Positions 18,480-27,819 of a stretch of 64,000 nt of DNA are shown here, in pieces. Made by a program: the position numbers and the translations under genes. The DNA comes from Erwinia_E haradaeae_C (lineage in GTDB: Bacteria > Pseudomonadota > Gammaproteobacteria > Enterobacterales > Enterobacteriaceae), in assembly GCF_900698995.1 (NCBI RefSeq), contig NZ_LR217735.1, positions 434,001 to 498,000 on the forward strand, in the 5' to 3' direction. Position 1 is the first letter of the stretch; each line of letters starts with the position of its first letter. The notes under the pieces are model-generated. The model was not told the origin of the DNA. It was given only the letters and a program-made list of their open reading frames with translations, and did not search any database.

Positions 18480-18890
18480 AAAATTTTCTAGATAAATATT
18501 TTGTCGAATCTTTACATATTCATCAGGGATTTCAAATTATAATATCTGAATCTATTTTATGAATCATATTCTGCCTTGCTATAGCTTCCTCAGATTTTCA
18601 TTAGTATAATGACCGAATTATAATACTCTATTGCTACTCAAATCGAATGTTTATTATTACTTCAAACTTTTTTCTTTTGATAAAGTCAACTTATAAACAT
18701 TATAGAATTAGCTGGATGTCTATTAATAACTAATATTTTTTTGGTTTATAGTGTGCTTAATGCTCGATATCAGCGATTATTTTTTACATTTTAACTTAAA
18801 ATATTGTACTGATCGATGCCGATATTGATATATTTTAGATCTATATTAGAGTAAGTATAATTATTATAATGATTGATAGAATAATAATAG
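18480..18890 (+). pseudogene. mepM: Probable remnant of murein endopeptidase mepM (yebA)
   Basis: One frame carries H-Q-G-F-Q-I-I-I-S-E-S-I (from 18521), which fits the M23 motif H-R-G-V-D-F-A-M-P-Q-G-T. In the same frame C-Y-S-N-R-M ends at 18649 against S-Y-T-T-R-Y-M. Exactly 20 codons after that arginine, R-I-S-W (18704) fits R-I-A-L, followed by S-I-N-N for S-G-N-T. Spacing matches the family closely. mepM lies immediately upstream of lpxM on the same strand in E. coli. Stops interrupt the frame. Confidence 0.48.
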
Positions 18891-19405
18891 ATCATTTTTG
18901 AATACAGGTTGGATTAGTTCCTTACTAAAAATATATGGATTATAAATATTACTCAAATTGGTTATTTGAGTTAGAATATTGACGTCATTACAAATGTAAT
19001 TGTTTTTAGAGTTTTTCTCTATATTTTGACGAGATTGTATTAACTAATCTAAATCTTTGTGCTCCGATCAGCATATTGATATTTTCTTAAAAATTCTAAT
19101 CTACTAGAAAACAGTAGGGTGTAGATTGATACAATATTTTTATTTTTAGAGTAGATATATATTTTTCAAAATAGGATATAATTTAAATTTTTTCAGAATT
19201 ATAGATAAGCAAAAATTAGTATGTTATTTCTGATAGAATATTAACAAGATACAGAAAATCGTTCAATAACGATTTATCTAAATGATTTTGTTAATTAAAT
19301 ATAAGCATATTTTTTAAAAAGTTCTTTTATTATTCATTGTTGTCTTTTGATTGATTATGCGTCTTCTTTTACACGATCCATTGATTATTATTTTAGAGTC
19401 AGTGC

Positions 19406-20380
19406 ATGGACAATAAAAAACAAAGTCACGCTCAGTTTATTCCTGTTTTTCATAAATCTTTTTTATTACCAAGATACTGGGGTATTTGGTTAGGCATCGC
19501 TGCGTTATCTATTTCCACTTTAATACCAGCATGTTTTCGTGATCCAATTTTAGGCATATTAGGACGGTTAACAGGCAGGCTAGCTCTAGGAGCTAGACGT
19601 CGGGCATTGATTAATTTACTTTATTGCCTTCCGGAAAAGTCTGAATCAGAACGTGAAAAAATTGTAGATTCTATGTTTTCTACTATGTCACAGGCAATGG
19701 CTATGATGGCTGAATTGGCGCTTAGACCAAATGTAGCAAAATCTCGTATTCATTGGCACAGAAGGCATATTATTGACGATTTACGTCAAAGTGGAAAAAA
19801 TGTAATACTATTAGTACCTCATAGCTGGGCAGTAGATTTGCCAGCGATGTTATTGGCAGCTGAAGGTCAAAGAATAGCCGCTATGTTTCATCATCAGAGT
19901 AATCTAGTTATTGATTATATCTGGAATTTAGTGCGATGCAGATGTGGTGCACGCATGCATGCCCGTAATGATGGGATACGACCTTTTATTAATTCTATCC
20001 GTCAGGGATATTGGGGTTATTATTTGCCAGATCAGGATCATGGAGAGAAGAAGAGTGAATTTGTAGATTTTTTTGCAACATATAAAGCTACTTTACCCAT
20101 TGTGGGTCGAATGATGAAAGTATGTCACGCGACAGTTGTACCACTTTTTCCAGTATATGATAGCAAGACACATTCTCTAGATATTTATTTAAGAGCGCCT
20201 TTAATAAAAGATCTTTTTGCGATTGATAATATTCAACAGGCGCGGCGATTAAATGCAGAAGTTGAAGTGTTAGTACGTCCTAATCCAGAGCAGTACACTT
20301 GGATATTAAAACTACTAAAAACACGTAAGCCAGGTGACCAAGAGCCATATAAGCGTCGCGATCTGTATCCTAAGAAATAA
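19406..20380 (+). CDS. lpxM: Lipid A myristoyltransferase LpxM (MsbB)
   Basis: LpxM transfers the last acyl chain (myristate) to Kdo2-lipid A at the inner membrane, giving the hexa-acylated form. The catalytic HX4D motif is HSWAVD (about residues 138-143), within LLVPHSWAVDLPAMLL. Other conserved blocks are MFHHQSN, ARNDGIRPFI, YYLPDQDHGEKKSEFVDFF, and the C-terminal WILKLLKTRKPG and RRDLYPKK, which favour LpxM over LpxL. One N-terminal hydrophobic segment is at about residues 28-46. The 324 residues equal the usual length, and no damage is seen. Confidence 0.95.
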   Translation: MDNKKQSHAQFIPVFHKSFLLPRYWGIWLGIAALSISTLIPACFRDPILGILGRLTGRLALGARRRALINLLYCLPEKSESEREKIVDSMFSTMSQAMAMMAELALRPNVAKSRIHWHRRHIIDDLRQSGKNVILLVPHSWAVDLPAMLLAAEGQRIAAMFHHQSNLVIDYIWNLVRCRCGARMHARNDGIRPFINSIRQGYWGYYLPDQDHGEKKSEFVDFFATYKATLPIVGRMMKVCHATVVPLFPVYDSKTHSLDIYLRAPLIKDLFAIDNIQQARRLNAEVEVLVRPNPEQYTWILKLLKTRKPGDQEPYKRRDLYPKK

Positions 20381-20886
20381 ATTTTAATTTTTAGATATCG
20401 AGCATTGTATCAGTAATGATATTTTTATTTTTATTTTTTTAATTATAAATTAGATCTGGTTCTAGAAATAGATAGGGTACAAATTTGACCTTTGCGTATT
20501 ACCCAATGCAGAAAAATTATTTCAATAATTACGAATGTAGTTTGAAAAAATAAGTATGAAAGATATTTGATAGTAGATATCTAGAGAAACTTTTTTCATC
20601 TATGCTATTAGGAGTATTGATTGCTAAGTGTTTTTCATTTTTAAGAGTTTCTTTCTAGAAAAAGATTAATAGATCCTATGCCAGAAAGAACTAATATATG
20701 TCGAATACAATTAGACAATAATTAAAAAATTTTTCTAAATATCATGAGTTTTTTATCAGGAAATAAGTTATATATATTTTATATGATGTAATATATCTTA
20801 AACTCCATTATGTGCATATAATTCCTTAATATGTCCAGATTTTAGATAAATTAACTAGTTAAGTTACTGTTTGGGGTATTTTATAT
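20381..20886. other. AT-rich spacer lpxM to dapE
   Basis: About 0.5 kb without an intact gene. A very weak trace of yffB/arsC, the usual gene before dapE, may lie near its right end (about 20660-20766). Confidence 0.5.
20660..20766 (+). pseudogene. Very weak possible remnant of yffB (arsC-like)
   Basis: In one frame I-N-R-S near 20665 and N-F-S-K-Y-H-E-F-F near 20728, ending in TAA at about 20766, resemble I-K-R-P and G-F-S-D-S-S-Y-Q-Q-F-F at the end of YffB. The position just before dapE fits synteny. The evidence is slight. Confidence 0.22.
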
Positions 20887-22017
20887 ATGATTAGTTGTCC
20901 AATTGTTGAGCTAACAAAACAATTGATTTCCTGTCCATCTATTAGTCCGGATGATGCTGGTTGTCAAGTCATTTTAATTTCTCGTCTCAAGAGGATAGGC
21001 TTTACAATTGAACCAATGAATATTGGGGATACAAAAAATTTTTGGGCATGGCGTGGTCATGGTAAAAGCTTAGTTTTCTCAGGTCATACTGATGTAGTAC
21101 CAACTGGTGATCTAAAATATTGGATGTACCCTCCATTTGAGCTTACCATGCAGAATGGTATGTTATTTGGTCGTGGAGTTGCTGATATGAAAGGTGCCCT
21201 AGCAGCTATGATTATCGCGGCTGAACGTTTTTTAATGATATACCCAAGGCACAAAGGGCGGTTAGCATTTTTGATTACCTCAGATGAAGAAGGTAGTGGT
21301 AAGAATGGTACAATAAAGGTAGTTGAAAAATTAATAGCACGTCATGAAACTTTAGATTACTGTTTACTTGGGGAGCCAACTAGCATTCAGACAGTAGGTG
21401 ATGTAATAAAAAATGGTCGTCGTGGATCAATTACTGCTAATCTTCATATACAAGGTCTCCAAGGGCATATTGCTTATCCACATCTTGCTGATAATCCAAT
21501 ACATCATGCTATCTCAATTCTTCACGAGTTACTTTTGACTCAATGGGATACAGGAAATGAATTTTTTTCACCAACTTGCATGCAAATTTCTAATATAAAG
21601 GCTGGAACTGGTGCAAGCAATATTATTCCAGGAGATTGTTTTATTAAATTAAATTTTCGATTTAGCCCGCAACTTACAGAAATATTAATTCAACAACGTG
21701 TTCAGGAATTGTGCAATCGACATGATTTTCATTATAATATTACATGGCAGAGTATTCGAAAACCATTTTTAACCATCAATGGTGATTTAATAGATGTAGT
21801 GGTTAAAACAATTGAACACTATACAAATTGTGCTCCAAAAATATTAACAACTGGTGGAACTTCTGATGGATATTTTTTTAAAAAAATTGGAGCCCAGGTT
21901 GTAGAGTTGGGGCTGGTAAATGCTACTATCCATCAAAGCAATGAATGTATTAGAGCATCAGACTTGCAAGTGTTAAGCAGAATGTATCAGCGTATCATGG
22001 AGAAGCTTATTATGTAA
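20887..22017 (+). CDS. dapE: Succinyl-diaminopimelate desuccinylase
   Basis: DapE is a di-zinc hydrolase of the M20 family. It converts N-succinyl-LL-diaminopimelate to LL-diaminopimelate on the way to lysine and peptidoglycan. Metal and catalytic motifs are present in order: SGHTDVVPTGD, GRGVADMKGALAAM, TSDEEGSGKNGT, LLGEPTS, GGTSDGYF and NATIHQSNE. The 376 residues match the family (375). The next enzyme, epimerase DapF, survives here only as a pseudogene (60400-61223), so the pathway as encoded in this window stops at the LL form. The start ATG gives the conserved C-P-I-V-E-L-T-K-Q-L-I. Confidence 0.96.
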   Translation: MISCPIVELTKQLISCPSISPDDAGCQVILISRLKRIGFTIEPMNIGDTKNFWAWRGHGKSLVFSGHTDVVPTGDLKYWMYPPFELTMQNGMLFGRGVADMKGALAAMIIAAERFLMIYPRHKGRLAFLITSDEEGSGKNGTIKVVEKLIARHETLDYCLLGEPTSIQTVGDVIKNGRRGSITANLHIQGLQGHIAYPHLADNPIHHAISILHELLLTQWDTGNEFFSPTCMQISNIKAGTGASNIIPGDCFIKLNFRFSPQLTEILIQQRVQELCNRHDFHYNITWQSIRKPFLTINGDLIDVVVKTIEHYTNCAPKILTTGGTSDGYFFKKIGAQVVELGLVNATIHQSNECIRASDLQVLSRMYQRIMEKLIM

Positions 22018-22794
22018 TAAAGGTAATATGAGGATGTTAATAAAACAATATAGGTGGCTATAGCGATAATATTAATGATTGGTTTTTTTTATTATTCACA
22101 GAGACCTGACAAGGCTTAATCTAAAAAATATTAAAAGGACTAAATTTATATATTTATAGATCATTGTTAAGATTATGATTTTCTGAAGTAGTTAATTTTA
22201 TAAAAATAAAATTTATATATTATATGAAGTTCTCATTATTCGCTAATTTTGATTAAAAATTGTTTTAGCGTATTCATGTTAATGATACTAGTGATACTAG
22301 TCTTCGTTTTGAGTATTGATATATATAAAAAATAGTGCAGGAAAGAAAAAAATAAAGTAATTAACTAAAATTATTGTGTGTATATTAATAATTAATTTTT
22401 TTAAATAATTTTTGAAACAGATTTGAAATACTTAAATATTTATAAATTCTCTTTATATTTGATCAATGTATATATTACAAATTTGTCTTATACGGATGAA
22501 TTACATTTTTGTCCATAATGATTATATCATTTTTTTTAAAATACAAGGATTTATAAATTATTTTATCTCTTGTAAACAGATTATTTTAATGAGGGATCTG
22601 GATAAATATTGAGCGGTTTTGTTATTAACATTAATCTTAGCATCAGACCGAGTGTATATTTTTTTAAAGAGTAATTAATTTTGATTAATTTTTTATTTTT
22701 CGTAAACTGTATCTTAATTAGTAATAATTTTTTTTGTTATTGTTTATATTTTTTAGGTCACATCTGGTATAAATGACCACTTATTATTTAATAA
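22018..22794. other. AT-rich spacer between convergent dapE and holA
   Basis: About 0.8 kb without an intact gene. Its right part, read on the minus strand just after holA, carries a nadD remnant. The left part shows nothing recognisable. Confidence 0.55.
22560..22794 (-). pseudogene. nadD: Remnant of nicotinate-mononucleotide adenylyltransferase nadD
   Basis: Directly after the holA stop the minus strand reads L-N-N-K-W-S-F-I-P-D-V-T, which fits the NadD nucleotide motif L-F-G-G-T-F-D-P-V-H with two inserted codons. About 185 bases on, K-P-L-N-I-Y-P-D-P-S-L-K-* fits N-A-P-S-Y-T-A-Q-T-L-K-E, the SYT..TL signature. nadD follows holA in the enterobacterial leuS-lptE-holA-nadD operon, so both position and strand agree. 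Stops and indels exclude a product. Confidence 0.5.
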
Positions 22795-23832
22795 TTATAG
22801 TGAGTTTACGTCAATATTTAGTGGATAACGAAATCCACATAATATCATTGTTAACACTTCTATTTCTAACCATATTGCTTGATTAAAATTTTTTTTTAAT
22901 TTTAGTTCTATTCTACTCATAAGATGAAATGCATATAGAAAATCTATATTGGAAAGACGTTTGACAGCAAGAGTTAAATAAGTACGGTGTTGTGGATATA
23001 TTCGATGCTGATTTAATATAGTATGTAATGGAGTATTGTTTATTCTTCTTTTTATAATGAGAAGTAATATTAGATCACGCTGTAGCATACGTAGCAGAAT
23101 CATTGGTTCAGTATTGTCTAAACTTATTTTATGCAGGATGTGGATGGCTCGTTTACCATCTCCTGCAAGAACAGAGTGTAACCAGTGAAATATAGTAAAA
23201 TGTGCTGAATTATAAATAATTTTTTCAATATGTTTTTTAGTGATTAAAGTATTGGGCCATAATATTAAGGCTTGCTCTAGTACCTTTGATAATTCTAGTA
23301 AATTACCTTCATAAGCATAGCATAATAATTGTTGCACTTCATCATTTATTCTTAAATTTAAATTTTTTGCTCTAGATGATACCCAAAGAGATAACTTTTC
23401 TTGCTCTATTGTGTGACATGAAACTTCTAGTGCATCTATAGAGAGATTATTGTACCATATAGTATTTTTTTGTTTTTTAGAGAACGAGGAAGTTTGAAGT
23501 ATTAGTAAGATATCACTGTGTATGAAGTTCGAAAGTTGTATTAGTTGTGTGTTTATAAAAGAATTAGGATCGCAATCTGGAAAAACAAGTAAAAATATTT
23601 GACGGGTCTTGAATAAACTAAATGATTGACAAATATTAAAAATATTTTGCCAATCTATACTATTATTTAATTCAATTTTTAGATAGGCTGTAAAGCCCTG
23701 TTTTTGAGCAGCCGCTCGAATAATATTTTTTGCTTCTTCCAATAAAAAAGGTTCCTTACCAATTAACATATAGCATGTTTTTAAGCTTTTAGCAAGTTGC
23801 GACTCAAGTTGTTCAGGATAAATTTTTTGCAT
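22795..23832 (-). CDS. holA: DNA polymerase III delta subunit
   Basis: HolA (delta) is the wrench of the clamp loader that opens the beta sliding clamp. The 345 residues match the usual 343. Visible family features are an N-terminal YPEQLESQL, the nucleotide-binding-fold segment YMLIGKEPFLLEEAKN, LLILQTSSFSKKQKNT, GNLLELSKVLEQALIL, and the C-terminal helical collar with LKKNFNQAIWLEIEVLTMILCG. It is third in a leuS-lptE-holA operon, 61 bases after lptE. The usual next gene, nadD, is a remnant. Confidence 0.93.
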   Translation of the reverse strand: MQKIYPEQLESQLAKSLKTCYMLIGKEPFLLEEAKNIIRAAAQKQGFTAYLKIELNNSIDWQNIFNICQSFSLFKTRQIFLLVFPDCDPNSFINTQLIQLSNFIHSDILLILQTSSFSKKQKNTIWYNNLSIDALEVSCHTIEQEKLSLWVSSRAKNLNLRINDEVQQLLCYAYEGNLLELSKVLEQALILWPNTLITKKHIEKIIYNSAHFTIFHWLHSVLAGDGKRAIHILHKISLDNTEPMILLRMLQRDLILLLIIKRRINNTPLHTILNQHRIYPQHRTYLTLAVKRLSNIDFLYAFHLMSRIELKLKKNFNQAIWLEIEVLTMILCGFRYPLNIDVNSL

Positions 23833-23893
23833 CGATTGTAATTTTTCTGTGTTGATGATACTCAGTAGGCATCAAATAAACATTTTCTAATAA

Positions 23894-24427
23894 TTAGCTA
23901 TCATGTAATTTAATAGTAGTGTGATTTGCCGTATAGTAGGTTTTTAAAAATTGATGTATTAAGTTTTCTACTGCTTGCATTCTCATGTCACTAATAATAA
24001 TACTTTGCTCTGTGTCTTTTGCCAAGGGGGCATATGGATGATCAAAAAATGAACGAGATACTGTTGATGTTATTGGATATATGCCTTTATGAGGTATAAT
24101 CATCTGTATAAAAATAGTCATAGTAATTGAATATTCAGATGTTTTTCCATCTGAAAAAATAGACAGCGCATTACGACTAATCTCTTCTTTTTGTAATCGT
24201 ATAGAGGATATTTTTATATTTTTTCTTTTTCTTTTAATCACATGTATATTATGTAGTTGAAGTGCTTCATGCAATGTCATAGCCAGAGGACCGTATGGAT
24301 CTTCTGTGTCTAATACAAGTGTTTTCATTCCAAATGGTATTTCAATAGCGTGATATCGATGATATCCACATCCATTTGTACCCCATATAAAAATACCAAG
24401 AAATAAAGCAACCAGTAGTTTTTTCAA
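23894..24427 (-). CDS. lptE: LPS-assembly lipoprotein LptE
   Basis: LptE plugs the LptD barrel in the outer membrane, and together they insert LPS into the outer leaflet. A lipoprotein signal peptide is present: basic start MKK, hydrophobic core, then the lipobox region TNGC with Cys at about residue 20. The mature part contains PFGMKTLVLDTEDPYGPL, SEYSITMTIFIQ, YPITSTVSRSFFDHP and LAKDTEQ. These match the family. At 177 residues it is slightly shorter than E. coli (193) through loss of the disordered tail. It lies 14 bases after leuS. Confidence 0.92.
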   Translation of the reverse strand: MKKLLVALFLGIFIWGTNGCGYHRYHAIEIPFGMKTLVLDTEDPYGPLAMTLHEALQLHNIHVIKRKRKNIKISSIRLQKEEISRNALSIFSDGKTSEYSITMTIFIQMIIPHKGIYPITSTVSRSFFDHPYAPLAKDTEQSIIISDMRMQAVENLIHQFLKTYYTANHTTIKLHDS

Positions 24428-24441
24428 AGTACCTCTCTAAT

Positions 24442-27024
24442 TTAAGTAAGTACAAAATTGAGTATTTTTCCTGGTACATAAATAATTTTTTTAATTTGAA
24501 TGCCATGAAGATATTTTAGAACTATAGGATCTTGTTTGGCACGCTCTTGTATTTCTTTCTGTGTTAAGTTTTTTTCTAGTATAATCTTACTACGCATTTT
24601 ACCATTAATCTGTATAACCACTACCTGGCTCTCTTCAATCGTGGCAATTTTATCCTCTTGAGGCCATGGCGCATAATCTATATCTTTTTTTTCTCCCAGA
24701 GCTTTCCATAAGATAAAGGTAATGTGAGGGGTAAAAGGGTGTAGCATGCGAACTATAGCGATAAGAGCTTCTTGCATTAATATGCGATCTGTTGCTGTTT
24801 TTTGTGGTGTGATTATCAGTTTTTTTGTTATTGCCATAATAGCAGAAATAGCTGTATTAAATGTTTGACGCTGTCCTATATCCCGAGATACTTTTCTAAT
24901 TGTTTGATGCAAATGACGACGCAAGATTTTTTGTTCATAACAATATACCGGATGATCAAGCATCTGTGGAATGCCTAGCATAGTATGTTGCCAAACTAAT
25001 TTCCATATCCGTTTTAAAAATCGTTGCATTCCTTCAACCCCTTTAATTTTCCATTCTAAGCTCATATCTACCGGTGCTGCAAACATAATAAATAATCGAA
25101 TAGTATCAGCTCCGTAACGGTTTACCATTGTTGTTACGTTAATGCCGTTTTTTTTAGATTTTGACATTTTAATCATGCCAGCATAAACTAATTTTTTACC
25201 ATCTGCATCTGTAGCGTGCAAGATTTTTCCGTTATGATCACGCTCAATGATAATATCACAAGATGATACCCAACGACGATCTCCTCGGTTACTGGTAAAA
25301 TAAAAAGCATCAGATAGAACCATGCCTTGACACAAAAGACGCTTGACAGGCTCATTAGAATCTACTAGTCCTGCATCACGCAGAAGTTTATGAAAAAAAC
25401 GGAAATAAAGAAGGTGCATAGTAGCATGTTCAATTCCTCCTATGTAGCAATCTACCGGTAACCAATAGTTAGCAGAGACGGGGTCTAACATTCCGTTTTG
25501 ATAGTTAGCAGAAGTATAGCGCGCATAGTACCAAGAGGATTCCATAAAGGTATCAAAAGTATCAGTCTCACGAAAGGCTTTTTGGCCATTTACAATGGTT
25601 TTAGCCCATGTTTCATCAATTTTTATAGAATTAGCAATATAATTGGAGAAATTTTTTTTTGGTAAAAGAATTGGCAGTTGATTATTTGCAACGGGCAAAA
25701 TCTCACCATCTTCTAGAGTAACCATTGGGATTGGCACGCCCCAATATCTTTGACGTGATACACTCCAATCTTTTAGGCGATAGTTTATTTTGCGCCTTCC
25801 TACGCCTTTTTGAGTTATGGCATGAACTATCATTATAATGGCTTCTTTATATGACAAACCATTAAATTCACCAGAATTAAATAACGTGCCTTTGTCTGTC
25901 ATTGCACATTGAGTAAGATCGGGAATGCTATTATCAGTATATAGAATAACAGGTTTAATAGGTATATGATATTTTTGAGCAAACTCCCAGTCATTTTGAC
26001 TATGACCTGGCACTCCCATAACAGCACCTGTTCCGTACTCCATTAGTACATAATTTGATATCCATACTGGTAGTGAGTCTCCCGTGAGAGGATGTTTTAC
26101 CACCACTCTTGTCAGTATGCCGATCTGATCAATTTTTTTACTATCGGCTCTAGGTACTTTAGTTTTACAATATTTATTAATAAAGGTTGCTATAGATTGA
26201 TCCTGCATAGCAGCTAAATTAGCTATTGAGTGATTTGGTGCTACGGCAATATATGTTACTCCCATTAAAGTATCTGCTCTCGTAGTATATATCTTGATTA
26301 TTTCGATGCTATCTGCAATCTTAAAATCAATCTCTACCCCTTCAGAGCGCCCAATCCAATTTCTTTGCATAGTCTTAACATTTTCAGGCCACTCCTTTAA
26401 AGTATCAAGACTATTTAGTAATTCCTCCGCATAATTTGTGATTCTCATAAACCACTGTGGGATATTTTTATTTTCAACAATAGAATGACAGCGCCAACAA
26501 CAACCATCAATAACTTGCTCATTAGCTAATACTGTCATATGGTGAGGGCACCAATTAACTGGTTCAGTTTTTTTATAAACTAAACCTTTTTTATAAAGTT
26601 GAATAAAAAACCATTGTTCCCAGCGGTAATAATCTGGCTGACAAGTAGTAATTTCACGACTCCAATCATAGCTTAATCCAAGTGATTTTAATTGATGCTT
26701 CATATGGTTAATGTTGGTATAAGTCCAAGATGATGGTAGTGCATTATTCTCCAGCGCTGCAGTTTCAGCTGGAAGCCCAAAAGCATCCCACCCAATTGGA
26801 TGTAATACGTTTTTACCTAGCATACGATGATAACGTGATAAGACATCACCAATAGTATAATTTCGTACGTGCCCCATGTGTAAAGCGCCAGAAGGATAAG
26901 GAATCATAGAGAGACAGTAATATTTTTCTTTATTTTCAATCTCGGTTGCTTTAAATGTTTCTTGTTGATTCCAGTATTTTTGAACATAGGTCTCTATGTC
27001 TTGAGGGTTATATTGCTCTTTCAT
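24442..27024 (-). CDS. leuS: Leucyl-tRNA synthetase
   Basis: LeuRS charges tRNA-Leu and hydrolyses mischarged products. Class I signatures are intact: HMGH at residues 49-52 and KMSKS in MIKMSKSKKNG near residue 620. The CP1 editing domain is present (TTRADTLMGVTYIAVAPNH and YGTGAVMGVPGHSQND). The class hallmark GGIEHATMHLLYFRF and the C-terminal domain ending in GKILNFVLT show full length (860 residues, as in E. coli). It heads an operon with lptE and holA and is divergent from ligA across a 0.8-kb spacer. Confidence 0.97.
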   Translation of the reverse strand: MKEQYNPQDIETYVQKYWNQQETFKATEIENKEKYYCLSMIPYPSGALHMGHVRNYTIGDVLSRYHRMLGKNVLHPIGWDAFGLPAETAALENNALPSSWTYTNINHMKHQLKSLGLSYDWSREITTCQPDYYRWEQWFFIQLYKKGLVYKKTEPVNWCPHHMTVLANEQVIDGCCWRCHSIVENKNIPQWFMRITNYAEELLNSLDTLKEWPENVKTMQRNWIGRSEGVEIDFKIADSIEIIKIYTTRADTLMGVTYIAVAPNHSIANLAAMQDQSIATFINKYCKTKVPRADSKKIDQIGILTRVVVKHPLTGDSLPVWISNYVLMEYGTGAVMGVPGHSQNDWEFAQKYHIPIKPVILYTDNSIPDLTQCAMTDKGTLFNSGEFNGLSYKEAIIMIVHAITQKGVGRRKINYRLKDWSVSRQRYWGVPIPMVTLEDGEILPVANNQLPILLPKKNFSNYIANSIKIDETWAKTIVNGQKAFRETDTFDTFMESSWYYARYTSANYQNGMLDPVSANYWLPVDCYIGGIEHATMHLLYFRFFHKLLRDAGLVDSNEPVKRLLCQGMVLSDAFYFTSNRGDRRWVSSCDIIIERDHNGKILHATDADGKKLVYAGMIKMSKSKKNGINVTTMVNRYGADTIRLFIMFAAPVDMSLEWKIKGVEGMQRFLKRIWKLVWQHTMLGIPQMLDHPVYCYEQKILRRHLHQTIRKVSRDIGQRQTFNTAISAIMAITKKLIITPQKTATDRILMQEALIAIVRMLHPFTPHITFILWKALGEKKDIDYAPWPQEDKIATIEESQVVVIQINGKMRSKIILEKNLTQKEIQERAKQDPIVLKYLHGIQIKKIIYVPGKILNFVLT

Positions 27025-27819
27025 GGAGCTAGTGATCCTTTATGATAAAAATAATTGTTATTGCTCGATATAGATAATAGATCTTATTGACTCGAAAATT
27101 AGCGTGACTGATGTTTGTAAGTTCTTAAATTAAAATTTTAGTGCAAGCATGTCATTAGCAGATAAAGGTTATTTTAGGATATTAGAACTTAGTGGATATT
27201 TTTTATTGTTAGATAAATATTCATTATTCGTGTTAATATTTTTCTTTATGAGCTGTTTTATATTTTTTGCATCTTATTTGCAGTAATTTATTTAGTAAAA
27301 TAAGATTTCCATATCAAAACTATCATTATTTTAAAAATTTATGATAGTATGACTAATTAATAAAATAATTCAAATACATTCAAATACCATTTAAATTATC
27401 TTTTTTCTGTCATCTGATTTTTAAAAAACAAAATAATATTATGTAATATTTAGTATCTGGCATGGACTAATAAGTTATAATTTTGTGTTTATAAAGCACA
27501 GAAATTAGATAACAGAGTAGTGATGTATGTTATAATATATTTATATAACTATTTAAGATTTTAGATAGGTAATATATTAGATAAGTAATATATAATATAT
27601 ATTATCATAATATGGTAGAATATTATTCTAGTATAGGTGATCATAATATCTTAATTAGGTTTGAAATAGTAGTTAGGTTATGACAATATAAAATATAAAA
27701 TATAAAATATAAAATATAGCCTCTGCATGATAAATATTTATCAAATTGTATTATTAATATAAGTATTTTTTTTATTTTATTTCAATAATATGAATTGATA
27801 CCTTTTAGGATGCTATTTT
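27025..27819. other. AT-rich spacer between divergent leuS and ligA
   Basis: About 0.8 kb. It should hold the leuS operon promoter and a ligA promoter, neither clear by eye. A period-7 run of tataaaa units lies at 27687-27718. I looked for the end of zipA, the usual upstream neighbour of ligA, and did not find it. Confidence 0.5.
27687..27718. repeat. Period-7 tandem repeat
   Basis: The unit tataaaa is repeated about four and a half times without error, about 100 bases before ligA. It is slippage-prone and could vary between cells or assemblies. Confidence 0.9.

Larger units (their letters stand above)
16862..19405. other. 2.5-kb AT-rich spacer topA to lpxM
   Basis: The longest gene-free stretch after the hemC-fbaA region. 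It holds two tandem palindromes (17262-17295 and 17304-17329), a 42-nt perfect palindrome (18165-18206) and a probable mepM remnant (about 18480-18890). Just after topA a 10-bp inverted repeat with a long loop (16886-16924) might end its transcript. Confidence 0.55.

Noticed and set aside
27400..27819. zipA remnant before ligA
   Set aside because: Synteny predicts it, but I could not align any ZipA motif in any frame.
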